Assembly: GCA_002405835.1 (NCBI GenBank)
Contig: DHMO01000067.1
Coordinates: forward strand, 1-33,064
Source: Lentisphaeria bacterium UBA4640
GTDB lineage: Bacteria > Verrucomicrobiota > Lentisphaeria > Victivallales > UBA1829
Length of the DNA: 33,064 bases
Direction of reading: 5' to 3'
The notes under the pieces are model-generated. The model worked only from the letters and a program-made list of their open reading frames with translations, was not told the DNA's origin and ran no database searches. The position numbers were made by a program, and so were the translations under genes. Of this stretch, positions 8,328 through 15,877 are shown piece by piece. The number at the start of each line of letters is the position of its first letter. Position 1 is the first letter of the stretch.

Positions 8328-9128
8328 TCAGAGGTTCAGGCTTTCAAGAGCGGCGCCGATATTGCCGAGAGGAACCTGCGGTTCACGCGGTTTGCGGGGT
8401 TCTCCGCCGCCGAGCGCGGCGTGCTGGAATCCGAACAGCCGTTCGAGTCCCGTCTGTGCGGTATCGAGCATTTTGTTGAGTTCGCCGCGGGAGAACGGGA
8501 CTTCTTCGGCGGTTCCCTGAACCTCGATGATTTTGCCGGATTCGGTCATGATGACGTTCATGTCGACGTCGGCGCTGGAATCTTCCTCATAGCAGAGATC
8601 AAGGAGGATTTCGCCGTTTTTCATGCCGACGCTGACCGCCGCGACGTTTTCGCGCATGGGGAAGTGGTGGAGAACTTTCTGCGCGACAAGTTTGCGGAAG
8701 GCGAGCTGGAGCGCAACCGAGGCGCCGGTGATGCTTGCACAGCGGGTTCCGCCGTCGGCGTCAATGACGTCACAGTCGATGTAAACGGTGTTTGTTCCGA
8801 GAGCTTTGAGGTCGATGACGGAGCGGAAGCTGCGTCCGATGAGACGCTGAATCTCCATGGTTCTTCCGCTCTGTTTTCCGCGTGTGGCTTCGCGCTGGTT
8901 GCGGGCCTGTGTGGAGGCGGGGAGCATGCCGTATTCGGACGTGACCCATCCGCCGGAGACGCCCTGGGCGCGCATCCATCCGGGAACGCCCTGCTCAAAA
9001 GTGACGGAACATACGACTTTGGTTCCGCCCATTTCGATGAGCACGGAGCCCGCCGGGTGTGCGAGATAGTTCGGTGTGATTTTGACTTTGCGGAGATAAT
9101 TGTACGGCCGACCGTCGATGCGTTCCAT
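8328..9128 (-). CDS. rph: Ribonuclease PH
   Basis: A phosphate-dependent 3'-5' exoribonuclease that trims tRNA 3' ends. The protein has the RNase PH core: GSVLIEMGGTKVVCSV, the EYGMLPASTQARNQREA block, GRTMEIQRLIGRSFR, IDCDVIDADGGTR and ASITGASVAL. I chose ATG 9128 (266 residues, MERIDGRPYN...), which has AGGGAG 9 nt upstream. An upstream in-frame TTG at 9152 would place that Shine-Dalgarno inside the gene. A C-terminal extension of about 20 residues beyond the usual 240 is proline/arginine rich. It precedes the AmpG-like gene by 13 nt. Confidence 0.95.
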   Translation of the reverse strand: MERIDGRPYNYLRKVKITPNYLAHPAGSVLIEMGGTKVVCSVTFEQGVPGWMRAQGVSGGWVTSEYGMLPASTQARNQREATRGKQSGRTMEIQRLIGRSFRSVIDLKALGTNTVYIDCDVIDADGGTRCASITGASVALQLAFRKLVAQKVLHHFPMRENVAAVSVGMKNGEILLDLCYEEDSSADVDMNVIMTESGKIIEVQGTAEEVPFSRGELNKMLDTAQTGLERLFGFQHAALGGGEPRKPREPQVPLGNIGAALESLNL

Positions 9129-9158
9129 GATGCGCTGCTCCCTCTCTCTCAAAAAAAA

Positions 9159-9183
9159 GCCGCCGCATCAGATCCCCCGCAGC
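9159..9183 (-). terminator. Possible weak terminator upstream of rph
   Basis: Read on the minus strand, GCTGC (9183-9179) can pair with GCGGC (9163-9159; 5 bp with one G-U), followed by eight T (9158-9151). The stem is short and the loop long, so efficiency would be low. It would end accD-side transcription just before rph. Confidence 0.35.
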
Positions 9184-9263
9184 ACCTGAAACCTTCGTTT
9201 ATGGCTGCTCGGTTCCCCGTCTGACCCGTTCACGGGATTTCAGCGCACGGGGTCCAATGCGGC

Positions 9264-9295
9264 GACAAAAATTCGTCAAACAAGCCCTTTTTGTC
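9264..9295 (-). terminator. Hairpin at the accD stop codon
   Basis: Perfect 8-bp arms GACAAAAA / TTTTTGTC with a 16-nt loop begin inside the accD stop codon. No U-tract follows on the minus strand, so it may be an mRNA 3'-stability or translation-stop structure rather than a true terminator. Confidence 0.35.
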
Positions 9296-10190
9296 AGGCC
9301 TTGTGTTTCTTACCCCCTACTATACTCGCTTTTTCGAAATATTCAAGGCACAAAGACAATTCTGTTCGTAAATTTTTTCTTTCGATGATTTTGTCAATGA
9401 GACCTTTCTTCAGAAGGAACTCGGAAGTCTGGAATCCTTCGGGCAGCTGAGCCTGTGTGGTGTCCTTGATGACACGCGGTCCGGCAAAGCCGATGAGCGC
9501 TTCCGGTTCTGCGAGAATGAGGTCGCCGAGCGAAGCGAAACTTGCGGTGACTCCGGCGGTCGTCGGGTGAGTCATGACGACGATGTAGGGGAGGTTCGCT
9601 TCGGCGTGGCGTTCAAGAGCTCCGCTGGTCTTCGCCATCTGCATGAGGCTGATCATGCCTTCGTACATGCGCGCGCCGCCGGAAGCGGTGACGATGACGA
9701 GGGGAAGGTGATTTGCGGTGGCGAATTCGATCAGACGGGTGATTTTTTCGCCGACGACGGCGCCCATGCTGGCCCCGAGGAAGCGGAAGTCCATGACTCC
9801 GAGCGCATAATCGCGTCCGTCAAGTTTGGCGCGTCCGCAGATAACGGCGTCGGTGAGTCCGGTTTTCTTTTTGTTGGATTCGAGCTTGGAAGTGTAGGAG
9901 GAGACGCCTTCGAATTTGAGTGTGTCGACCGATTCCACATTCGCGTCGATCTCCTGGAAGGAGCCGGGATCTGTGAGGAGTTCGATGCGGGCGGGGGCGG
10001 GCATCGGGTTGTGGTAACCGCAGTGCGGGCAGATATAGAGATTGCTTTCCTTCTGCTTGGTGAAGATGGTGGCACTGCACTTCTTGCATTTTTCCCAGAG
10101 TCCTTCGGGAATGTCTTTGCGTTTCTGAGGTTCTTCCTTTTCGGGTTCAAAACTCAGAGTCGAGTATTTCGATTTTTTGAAGAAAGCCAT
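9294..10190 (-). CDS. accD: Acetyl-CoA carboxylase carboxyltransferase subunit beta
   Basis: AccD pairs with AccA to move the carboxyl group from biotin to acetyl-CoA, giving malonyl-CoA for fatty-acid synthesis. The 298-residue protein has the N-terminal zinc ribbon (C35, C38, C54, C57) and the crotonase-like core: GVMDFRFLGASMGAVVGEKI, the oxyanion-hole segment SGGARMYEG, HPTTAGVTASFASLGD and GFAGPRVI. Residues 1-28 form a basic, flexible leader. The start ATG is 3 nt after the comF stop, with AAGGAA inside the end of comF. No accA gene is in the window. Confidence 0.97.
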   Translation of the reverse strand: MAFFKKSKYSTLSFEPEKEEPQKRKDIPEGLWEKCKKCSATIFTKQKESNLYICPHCGYHNPMPAPARIELLTDPGSFQEIDANVESVDTLKFEGVSSYTSKLESNKKKTGLTDAVICGRAKLDGRDYALGVMDFRFLGASMGAVVGEKITRLIEFATANHLPLVIVTASGGARMYEGMISLMQMAKTSGALERHAEANLPYIVVMTHPTTAGVTASFASLGDLILAEPEALIGFAGPRVIKDTTQAQLPEGFQTSEFLLKKGLIDKIIERKNLRTELSLCLEYFEKASIVGGKKHKA

Positions 10191-10193
10191 TTT

Positions 10194-10940
10194 TCAATTC
10201 CTTTGTCTTCGGGCGATGACCAGAACATCCACTCGTGCAGCGCCGCAGTTGAGTAAAACACCGGCTGCTTCGCTGAGCGTCGCTCCGGTCGTCATAACAT
10301 CATCCACCAGTAATATACTACGCTTTTCCGCATCTGTCGAATTTAAAATGGAAAAAGCGCCCTTAATATTTAAATTTCTTTCCTTTCTGGTCAGAAAAGC
10401 CTGTTTCGGCGTATGTCGTTCGCGCTTAAGGAGACGCATGACCGGGATTCCGGTGCGGAGCGAGAGTTCCTTTGCGAACAGCGCCGACTGGTTGCAGCCT
10501 CTCTGAAGGAAACGCCGCCAGTGGAGCGGAACGGGAACGACGGCGTCGTAATGAGGCGACGTTTCGTCGAGGAGTCCCGCCGCGAGCCGGCCCAGCGGCC
10601 TTGCAAGTTCGGTGCGTCCCCGGTACTTGAAAAGGTGAACGCAATCCCGGACTTCGTCGGTGTATTTGAAAAGAGCATACGCCCTGGTCCACGGCGGCTT
10701 CGGCGCATTCATGCAGTCCGAGCAGGAATCGAAGATGCCGTCGATTTCCGCTCCGCAGGTCCGGCAGGCTTTCCCGCGGATCATCGGCATTTTTGCGAGA
10801 CAGGCGGAACAGAACATGTTCGGTCCGCCGTCAAACGGAATGCCGGTGCCGCAGAGCGGACAGGGCATCGGCAGAACCGTGGAGAGCCGCACGGGTATTT
10901 GCCCGGCGAGACTCCGCAGAACCGCCGCAACGGAACTCAT
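10194..10940 (-). CDS. comF: ComF-family phosphoribosyltransferase-like protein
   Basis: A 248-residue member of the ComF/GntX family. The N-terminal double zinc ribbon has four CxxC pairs (C27/C30, C44/C47, C59/C62, C73/C76). The C-terminal PRTase fold carries the PRPP loop LVDDVMTTGAT (211-221) and the family motif RGCNQSALFAKEL. In transformable bacteria ComF is needed for DNA uptake; elsewhere its role is uncertain, and no other competence gene is present here. The start ATG 10940 overlaps the asd stop (ATGA), so the two are translationally coupled. Confidence 0.9.
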   Translation of the reverse strand: MSSVAAVLRSLAGQIPVRLSTVLPMPCPLCGTGIPFDGGPNMFCSACLAKMPMIRGKACRTCGAEIDGIFDSCSDCMNAPKPPWTRAYALFKYTDEVRDCVHLFKYRGRTELARPLGRLAAGLLDETSPHYDAVVPVPLHWRRFLQRGCNQSALFAKELSLRTGIPVMRLLKRERHTPKQAFLTRKERNLNIKGAFSILNSTDAEKRSILLVDDVMTTGATLSEAAGVLLNCGAARVDVLVIARRQRN

Positions 10941-11953
10941 TTGCTGCTCAGAACTTCCGCGATCTGAACGGCGTTGAGTGCCGCGCCTTTGAGAAGCTGG
11001 TCGCCCGAAACGAAGATTTCGAGACCGCGCTTGTCGTTGCGGGAAATATCCTGGCGGATGCGTCCGACGAGAACGTCGTACTTGCCCGTGGCGTCGATCG
11101 GCATCGGGTAGATCTTGTTCGCGGGATCGTCGCGGACAATGACTCCGGGAGCCTTCGAGAGGATTTCGCGCGCCTCTTCCGGCGTGATTTCATTCTCGAA
11201 TTCGAGGTTCAGGGATTCGGAGTGAGCGCGGAGAACCGGCACGCGGACGCTGGTGCAGGTGAGCATCAGGTTCGGAATGTGCATGATCTTGCGGGTTTCG
11301 TTGACCATCTTCAGCTCTTCCTTCGTGTAGCCGTTGGGCTGGAAGGAGTCGATATGCGGGAAGAGGTTGAACGCAATCTGCTGCGCCATGACCTTGGGCT
11401 CGACGCGTTCCGCGCCGTTGAGCACTTCGCGGGTCTGATCGAGCAGTTCCTGCATAGCGGGAGCTCCACCGCCGGACGCCGCCTGGTAGGTGGAGGCGAT
11501 GAGGCGCTTGAGTCCTTTTGCCTTGTGAAGCGGATAAACGGCAACCGCCATGATCGCGGTGGTGCAGTTCGGGTTCGCAATGACGCCGTGGTGCTTGAAC
11601 GCGTCTTCGGGGTTGATTTCCGGAACGACGAGCGGCACGTCATCTTCCATGCGGAAAGCGCTGGAGTTGTCGATCATGACGCATCCTGCATCGACGCAGG
11701 CCTGACGATAGAGTTTGGAGACATCGGAACCGGCGCTGAACAGAGCAATGTCGACGCCCTTGAAAGATTCCGGTTTCATCTCCTCGATAGTGATCTCCTC
11801 GCCTCTGAATTTCACTTTCTTTCCGGCGGAACGCGCGGATGCGAGCAGTTTAATGGAGGCAACCGGGAAATTTCTCTTTTCCAGGGTCTCGATCATTTCG
11901 ACGCCGACGGCGCCCGTTGCACCGGCGACAGCCACATTCATAGGTCTTCCCAT
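10937..11953 (-). CDS. asd: Aspartate-semialdehyde dehydrogenase
   Basis: Reduces aspartyl phosphate to aspartate semialdehyde, the branch point to lysine, diaminopimelate, threonine and methionine. The Rossmann motif GATGAVG (11-17), active-site Cys in NPNCTTAIM (C130) and the acid-base His in LRAHSE (H244) are intact. ATG 11953 (338 residues, MGRPMNVAVAG) has GGGAGA 9-10 nt upstream. ATG 11941 (MNVAVAG) is a reasonable alternative that would begin closer to the family consensus. A longer reading from TTG 11971 puts the Shine-Dalgarno inside the gene and is unlikely. It is first in the asd-comF-accD transcription unit. Confidence 0.96.
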   Translation of the reverse strand: MGRPMNVAVAGATGAVGVEMIETLEKRNFPVASIKLLASARSAGKKVKFRGEEITIEEMKPESFKGVDIALFSAGSDVSKLYRQACVDAGCVMIDNSSAFRMEDDVPLVVPEINPEDAFKHHGVIANPNCTTAIMAVAVYPLHKAKGLKRLIASTYQAASGGGAPAMQELLDQTREVLNGAERVEPKVMAQQIAFNLFPHIDSFQPNGYTKEELKMVNETRKIMHIPNLMLTCTSVRVPVLRAHSESLNLEFENEITPEEAREILSKAPGVIVRDDPANKIYPMPIDATGKYDVLVGRIRQDISRNDKRGLEIFVSGDQLLKGAALNAVQIAEVLSSK

Positions 11954-12030
11954 TTTGTTCGATTCTCCCAAAATGTATCAGTTTGATTTTCGCCAGCCGC
12001 CGAATCGTTACGGCGATGGCATAACCTAGT

Positions 12031-12058
12031 AATATACACCCCTCTTATGAAAATGCAA
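12031..12058 (-). promoter_or_regulatory. Promoter of the asd-comF-accD operon
   Basis: On the minus strand, TTGCAT (12058-12053), a 16-bp spacer and TATATT (12036-12031), placed about 80 nt before the asd start. Confidence 0.55.
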
Positions 12059-12258
12059 GAATTTTTCTGAAATTCACCGTCCCTTCGCTCCTGGCCGCAG
12101 TTGAAATGCTTTCCAGAACGCATAAAACTTTTCCGCAGAAGTGCTTGATTTTTTCAGCTTTAAGGTTATGAGCGATGTCTTCGCAGAAAAATACGGGTTT
12201 GACAAATGAAGGGATTGTGTCTCTTATAACATCCGGGGGAAAATTTTTTTGATTCAGC

Positions 12259-12287
12259 TTGAATTTCATCTGCTGAATATGTATATT
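12259..12287 (+). promoter_or_regulatory. Promoter of the sialidase-like gene
   Basis: TTGAAT (12259-12264), a 17-bp spacer and TATATT (12282-12287), 28 bp before the start codon; Shine-Dalgarno AAGGAT follows at 12305-12310. Confidence 0.65.
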
Positions 12288-12315
12288 TCTGACTAACTAA
12301 AAAAAAGGATTCCTT

Positions 12316-13644
12316 ATGAGCTTTACTTCCGTTCTGCCGTTTGATGCCGTTTTTACGAAAACGGAGACCGTTTCGGAACTTCAGATTCCCGCACTTCCTG
12401 CGGATTGCTCTGCAATCAGAATTGAACTCTGCGCAGATTCGCCGGCATGGAAAACTGCGGTCTTCCGCTGCAGTGTCCGGCAGGAGGGGAAGGATGAGGT
12501 GACAACGGTTCCGGTCCGCGTCACTCCGCCGAGTACGGTCGCGCTTGAAACGTTCTGCTCAATTCAGCCGGGAATCCCGGTTCAGTTGCGCGTGGAGCGC
12601 CTGCCGGAAGATCCCGCGGATGAATGTGCGGATCCGGTTCAGGCTTCCTCTGTGACAGTTTCCGCTGTCAAGCCGCTTGCGGAGCCGGTTACTGTCGAAA
12701 ATACGCCGGGGTACAACTCATGGCCGATGATCGCGGCGGACTCGAAAGAACTGGTTTGTCTCTACTGCCGCGGACTCGGACACACGATCGGCGACGGCGA
12801 CCGCAATGTTTTCGCGCGGCGGTCTTTTGATTTGGGGCGGACGTGGTCGGATGAAATTTCCGTTTCCGCTCAGCCGGAATTCGGCGAAGTCCCCGTCGGC
12901 AAGGGAAATGACCTGAACGGAAACATTCTCTTCTGGGTGCGCTGTTGCGGTCCGGTCTGGCCTGCGCGCTATCATGCGCTCTACCGTGTGACGGACGGGA
13001 AATTCGAGGAGATCGCGCGGGTTCATTTGAATCCGGAACCGATGCAGATTACCGATATCTTCACGGTTCCCGGTGTGGGGCTGATGTCGCTCTGGTTCGC
13101 AACCGATTATCAGAAAACCGGTTCGTGGGGAGTGGTGACAAGTTCCGACAACGGGCTGACATGGGTACAGCGGACGGTTGGCGCGGATCTTCCGCTGGCG
13201 GATCTCCCGACGGAGCCTTCCGCCGTATATCTTGGAAACGGTCATATTCTGGTGATAGCCCGGACGGAGAACGGAGAGAAGACAACCCGGCGCGCGCAAT
13301 TCCAGCTGGAATCGCGCGACTTCGGGGCGACATGGACGTGTGCGCGGACGAATATCGGTGAAGTGTTCGGTTCCACGCCGAGCCTGATTTACGATTCTGC
13401 AACAGGGCTGGTTTTCAACTGGTATTATCAACGCGGACGCGGCATTCTGCGCCGCAGGATTGCAAAGGCGGACGATGTCTTCGGTCATCCGCTTGCGTGG
13501 CCGGAATCGGAAGCAATCGCGCTTGGCGGTGTATATCCGTGGGATGCTGGGAATGTGAATGTGGTCGCGATGAACGGAAAGCAGGTCGCGGCGTGGTATT
13601 CCGGGCTTGCGCCGGACACGGCAATATATACGGCGACAATTTAA
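12316..13644 (+). CDS. Sialidase/BNR-repeat beta-propeller protein, cytoplasmic
   Basis: A 442-residue protein whose first 115 residues form a beta-sandwich and whose remainder is a sialidase-fold propeller. Three canonical Asp-boxes (SxDxGxTW) are present: SFDLGRTW (170-177), SSDNGLTW (276-283) and SRDFGATW (333-340). Other landmarks are RNVFARRSFD, the FWVR strand and LGNGHILVIART. No signal peptide is visible, so it acts in the cytoplasm or is not a classical exosialidase. Many PVC proteins of this shape are annotated as exo-alpha-sialidase without proof. The full arginine triad and catalytic Asp/Tyr/Glu cannot be confirmed by eye. It has its own promoter and no obvious partner gene. Confidence 0.8.
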   Translation: MSFTSVLPFDAVFTKTETVSELQIPALPADCSAIRIELCADSPAWKTAVFRCSVRQEGKDEVTTVPVRVTPPSTVALETFCSIQPGIPVQLRVERLPEDPADECADPVQASSVTVSAVKPLAEPVTVENTPGYNSWPMIAADSKELVCLYCRGLGHTIGDGDRNVFARRSFDLGRTWSDEISVSAQPEFGEVPVGKGNDLNGNILFWVRCCGPVWPARYHALYRVTDGKFEEIARVHLNPEPMQITDIFTVPGVGLMSLWFATDYQKTGSWGVVTSSDNGLTWVQRTVGADLPLADLPTEPSAVYLGNGHILVIARTENGEKTTRRAQFQLESRDFGATWTCARTNIGEVFGSTPSLIYDSATGLVFNWYYQRGRGILRRRIAKADDVFGHPLAWPESEAIALGGVYPWDAGNVNVVAMNGKQVAAWYSGLAPDTAIYTATI

Positions 13645-13718
13645 CCGAATTTTCATACTTCTGCAATTATCCAGCAATACTTCTGTGCTATTATATAGGA
13701 AAACACAGGAGGTGTCTC

Positions 13719-13868
13719 ATGACGGCAAAAGAAATTGCAGAACTGAAAGAATTCGCCCGGGCTTACGGATTTGAACTGGAACTGACGGTTACGCCGAAGC
13801 CCGTCGTCATGCTTGATTTGCGGAAAGAAGAAACAGAGAACGAAGAGAAAAATCGCGCGACCGCTTGA
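13719..13868 (+). CDS. Small hypothetical protein, 49 residues
   Basis: A short ORF, MTAKEIAELKEFARAYGF..., ending EENEEKNRATA-like with a charged tail. It starts 5 nt after the very strong Shine-Dalgarno AGGAGGTG (13707-13714). A -10-like TATTAT (13689-13694) lies about 25 bp upstream, with a poor -35. The sequence predicts one amphipathic helix, a short strand pair (LELTVTPKPVVMLDL) and an acidic/basic tail. No family is recognised. Its stop codon overlaps the -35 of the nadE promoter, so the two genes are packed without terminator. The Shine-Dalgarno strength makes a real gene likely. Confidence 0.6.
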   Translation: MTAKEIAELKEFARAYGFELELTVTPKPVVMLDLRKEETENEEKNRATA

Positions 13869-13893
13869 TTTTTTCCCGTTTCCGCTGTATAAT
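13865..13893 (+). promoter_or_regulatory. Promoter of the nadE-uvrB-PPIase-GH95 group
   Basis: TTGATT (13865-13870), an exact 17-bp spacer and a perfect TATAAT (13888-13893). The start codon of nadE is 39 bp downstream, and the -35 overlaps the TGA stop of the preceding 49-residue ORF. Confidence 0.75.
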
Positions 13894-13931
13894 TCCGGTA
13901 AAAAACTTTTCGAGAAAAAGAGAGAGCTGCC

Positions 13932-15863
13932 ATGCATGGTTTTTACCGGATTTCCACTTGCGTCCCGCGCCTGAAAGTCGCAGACGTCCGCTACAATATT
14001 GACGAGATGAAACGTCTCGCCGCAATGCCGCAGAACAACGAGGCGGCGGTGATTCTGTTTCCGGAACTTGCGGTGACGGGATACACCTGCGCCGATCTGT
14101 TCCATAACTCCGCTTTGCTGGAGGCGGCGGAACGGGGCGTCGCTGAACTTGCGGCGGCGTTCGCCGGGCTCGGCACACAGATTATCGTTTTCGGCGCGCC
14201 CGTGTGCTTCCGCGGAAGACTTTTCAACGCCGCTGTCTTTGTGCAGAACGGGCGCATCCTCGGCGTGGTTCCGAAAATCAATCTGCCGAACTACCGCGAA
14301 TTCTATGAAAAACGCTATTTCTCTTCCGGACGCGGCATCCGCAATGAATCCTTCCGCTTCGCCGGATTCGACAATGTCCCGTTCGGCGTTGACCTGATCT
14401 TCGACGTTTCCGCGGAACTGCGCATAGGTGCGGAAATCTGCGAGGATATGTGGACCACGATTCCCCCCAGCTCGCAGCTTGCTCTCAACGGCGCAACGCT
14501 GCTGCTGAACCTTTCGGCAAGCAATGAACTTGTCGGCAAATCCGAATACCGCCGTGAACTCGTGCGCGGTCAGAGTGCGCGGTGTGTCGCCGCATACGCA
14601 TATGTCTCCGCCGGCGTGCACGAATCCACCACGGATATCGTCTGCGGCGGACATGCGGTTATTGCGGAAAACGGCAGTGTGCTGCTCGATTCCGAACGAT
14701 TCTTCCGTGACGGACGTGTGTTCCAGGCGGACGTGGATCTGCGGCGCATCTGCGCGGCGCGGCTTTCCGACTCGCCCTATGCGAACAGCGTTGAAATGAA
14801 CACGGAAAGCGGATACCGCATGATTCCCGCTCTTCCGGTTCCGGAACCTTCCGGTCTGCATCGCGCGGTCGCTCCGCATCCGTTCGTTCCTTCGGACAAT
14901 GCCGTGCGTGACGTCCGCTGCCGGGAAATTTTCTCGATTCAGTCCGCCGGACTCGCCAAGCGAATTGAGCATACATCCGCAAAAAAACTTGTCATCGGAA
15001 TTTCCGGCGGGCTCGATTCCACGCTCGCTCTGCTGGTCTGCGTCAACACGCTGAAACTGCTGAACCGTCCGGCGGATGATGTGATTGCAGTCACCATGCC
15101 CGGTTTCGGCACAACGGGACGCACCTACAACAACGCCGTCGGGCTCTGTCATGAGCTCGGGACGGAACTTCGGGAAATCAGCATCAAAGAGGCGTGCCTT
15201 GAGCATTTCCGCAACATCGGACACGATCCCGAAGAGCACAACGTCGTTTACGAGAATTCCCAGGCGCGCGAACGCACGCAGATTCTGCTTGATATCGCAA
15301 ACAAAGTCGGCGGCATCGCAATCGGAACCGGTGACCTCTCCGAATCCGCGATGGGATGGTGCACCTACAACGGCGACCACATTTCCATGTACAGCGTCAA
15401 CTGCTCCGTTCCGAAAACCCTGATCCGCTACGTCATCGCCTGGGTCGGCGACAACTCCACCGCACAGGTCCGCGCGATTCTGCAGGACATCATCGACACC
15501 CCCGTCAGTCCCGAGCTCCTGCCCGCCGCGCAGGACGGAACGATTCAGCAGAAGACGGAAGACATCATCGGGCCGTATGAGATACACGACTTCTTCCTCT
15601 ATCATTTCCTGAAGTACGGCGCCGCGCCCGAAAAGCTCCGCTTCCTCGCGGAACATGCGTTTGCCGGAACCTACACAGCCGCCCAGATTGAGACGTGGCT
15701 CAAAACCTTCCTCCGCCGTTTCTTCACGCAGCAGTTCAAACGCAGCTGCATGCCGGACGGTCCGAAGGTCGGAACGATCAGCCTCTCTCCGCGCGGCGAC
15801 TGGAGAATGCCTTCGGACGCCTCCTCCGCGGTCTGGTTCAGCAGTCTGAACGAGACGCTCTGA
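13932..15863 (+). CDS. nadE: Glutamine-dependent NAD+ synthetase
   Basis: Converts deamido-NAD to NAD+ using glutamine and ATP. The 643-residue bifunctional form has an N-terminal nitrilase-type glutaminase and a C-terminal synthetase. The glutaminase triad is visible as E45 (FPELAVTGY), K115 (PKINLPNY) and C170 (EICEDMW). The ATP-pyrophosphatase P-loop SGGLDST is at residues 358-364. Later motifs VTMPGFGTTGRT and GTGDLSESAMGWCTYNGDH line the NaAD and ammonia sites. Length and order match the bacterial long form. The start ATG 13932 has only a weak Shine-Dalgarno (GAGAG). It is followed 14 nt later by uvrB, so it heads the operon. Confidence 0.97.
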   Translation: MHGFYRISTCVPRLKVADVRYNIDEMKRLAAMPQNNEAAVILFPELAVTGYTCADLFHNSALLEAAERGVAELAAAFAGLGTQIIVFGAPVCFRGRLFNAAVFVQNGRILGVVPKINLPNYREFYEKRYFSSGRGIRNESFRFAGFDNVPFGVDLIFDVSAELRIGAEICEDMWTTIPPSSQLALNGATLLLNLSASNELVGKSEYRRELVRGQSARCVAAYAYVSAGVHESTTDIVCGGHAVIAENGSVLLDSERFFRDGRVFQADVDLRRICAARLSDSPYANSVEMNTESGYRMIPALPVPEPSGLHRAVAPHPFVPSDNAVRDVRCREIFSIQSAGLAKRIEHTSAKKLVIGISGGLDSTLALLVCVNTLKLLNRPADDVIAVTMPGFGTTGRTYNNAVGLCHELGTELREISIKEACLEHFRNIGHDPEEHNVVYENSQARERTQILLDIANKVGGIAIGTGDLSESAMGWCTYNGDHISMYSVNCSVPKTLIRYVIAWVGDNSTAQVRAILQDIIDTPVSPELLPAAQDGTIQQKTEDIIGPYEIHDFFLYHFLKYGAAPEKLRFLAEHAFAGTYTAAQIETWLKTFLRRFFTQQFKRSCMPDGPKVGTISLSPRGDWRMPSDASSAVWFSSLNETL

Positions 15864-15877
15864 CGGCGAGGCACGGC

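Larger units (their letters stand above)
11954..12315. other. Divergent intergenic region between asd and the sialidase-like gene
   Basis: This 362-bp AT-rich gap contains no convincing gene; short frames on either strand lack a Shine-Dalgarno and family resemblance. It holds the asd promoter (12031-12058), the sialidase promoter (12259-12287) and an extra rightward TTGACA at 12199-12204 with TCTTAT 17 bp downstream, a possible second promoter. Confidence 0.6.

Noticed and set aside
8289..9224. Open frame on the + strand across rph
   Set aside because: RNase PH on the minus strand is unmistakable; the + reading is low-complexity Phe/Asp/Gly/Glu.
12045..12269. 74-codon minus-strand frame in the asd-sialidase gap
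   Set aside because: It overlaps the asd promoter, lacks a Shine-Dalgarno and resembles no family.
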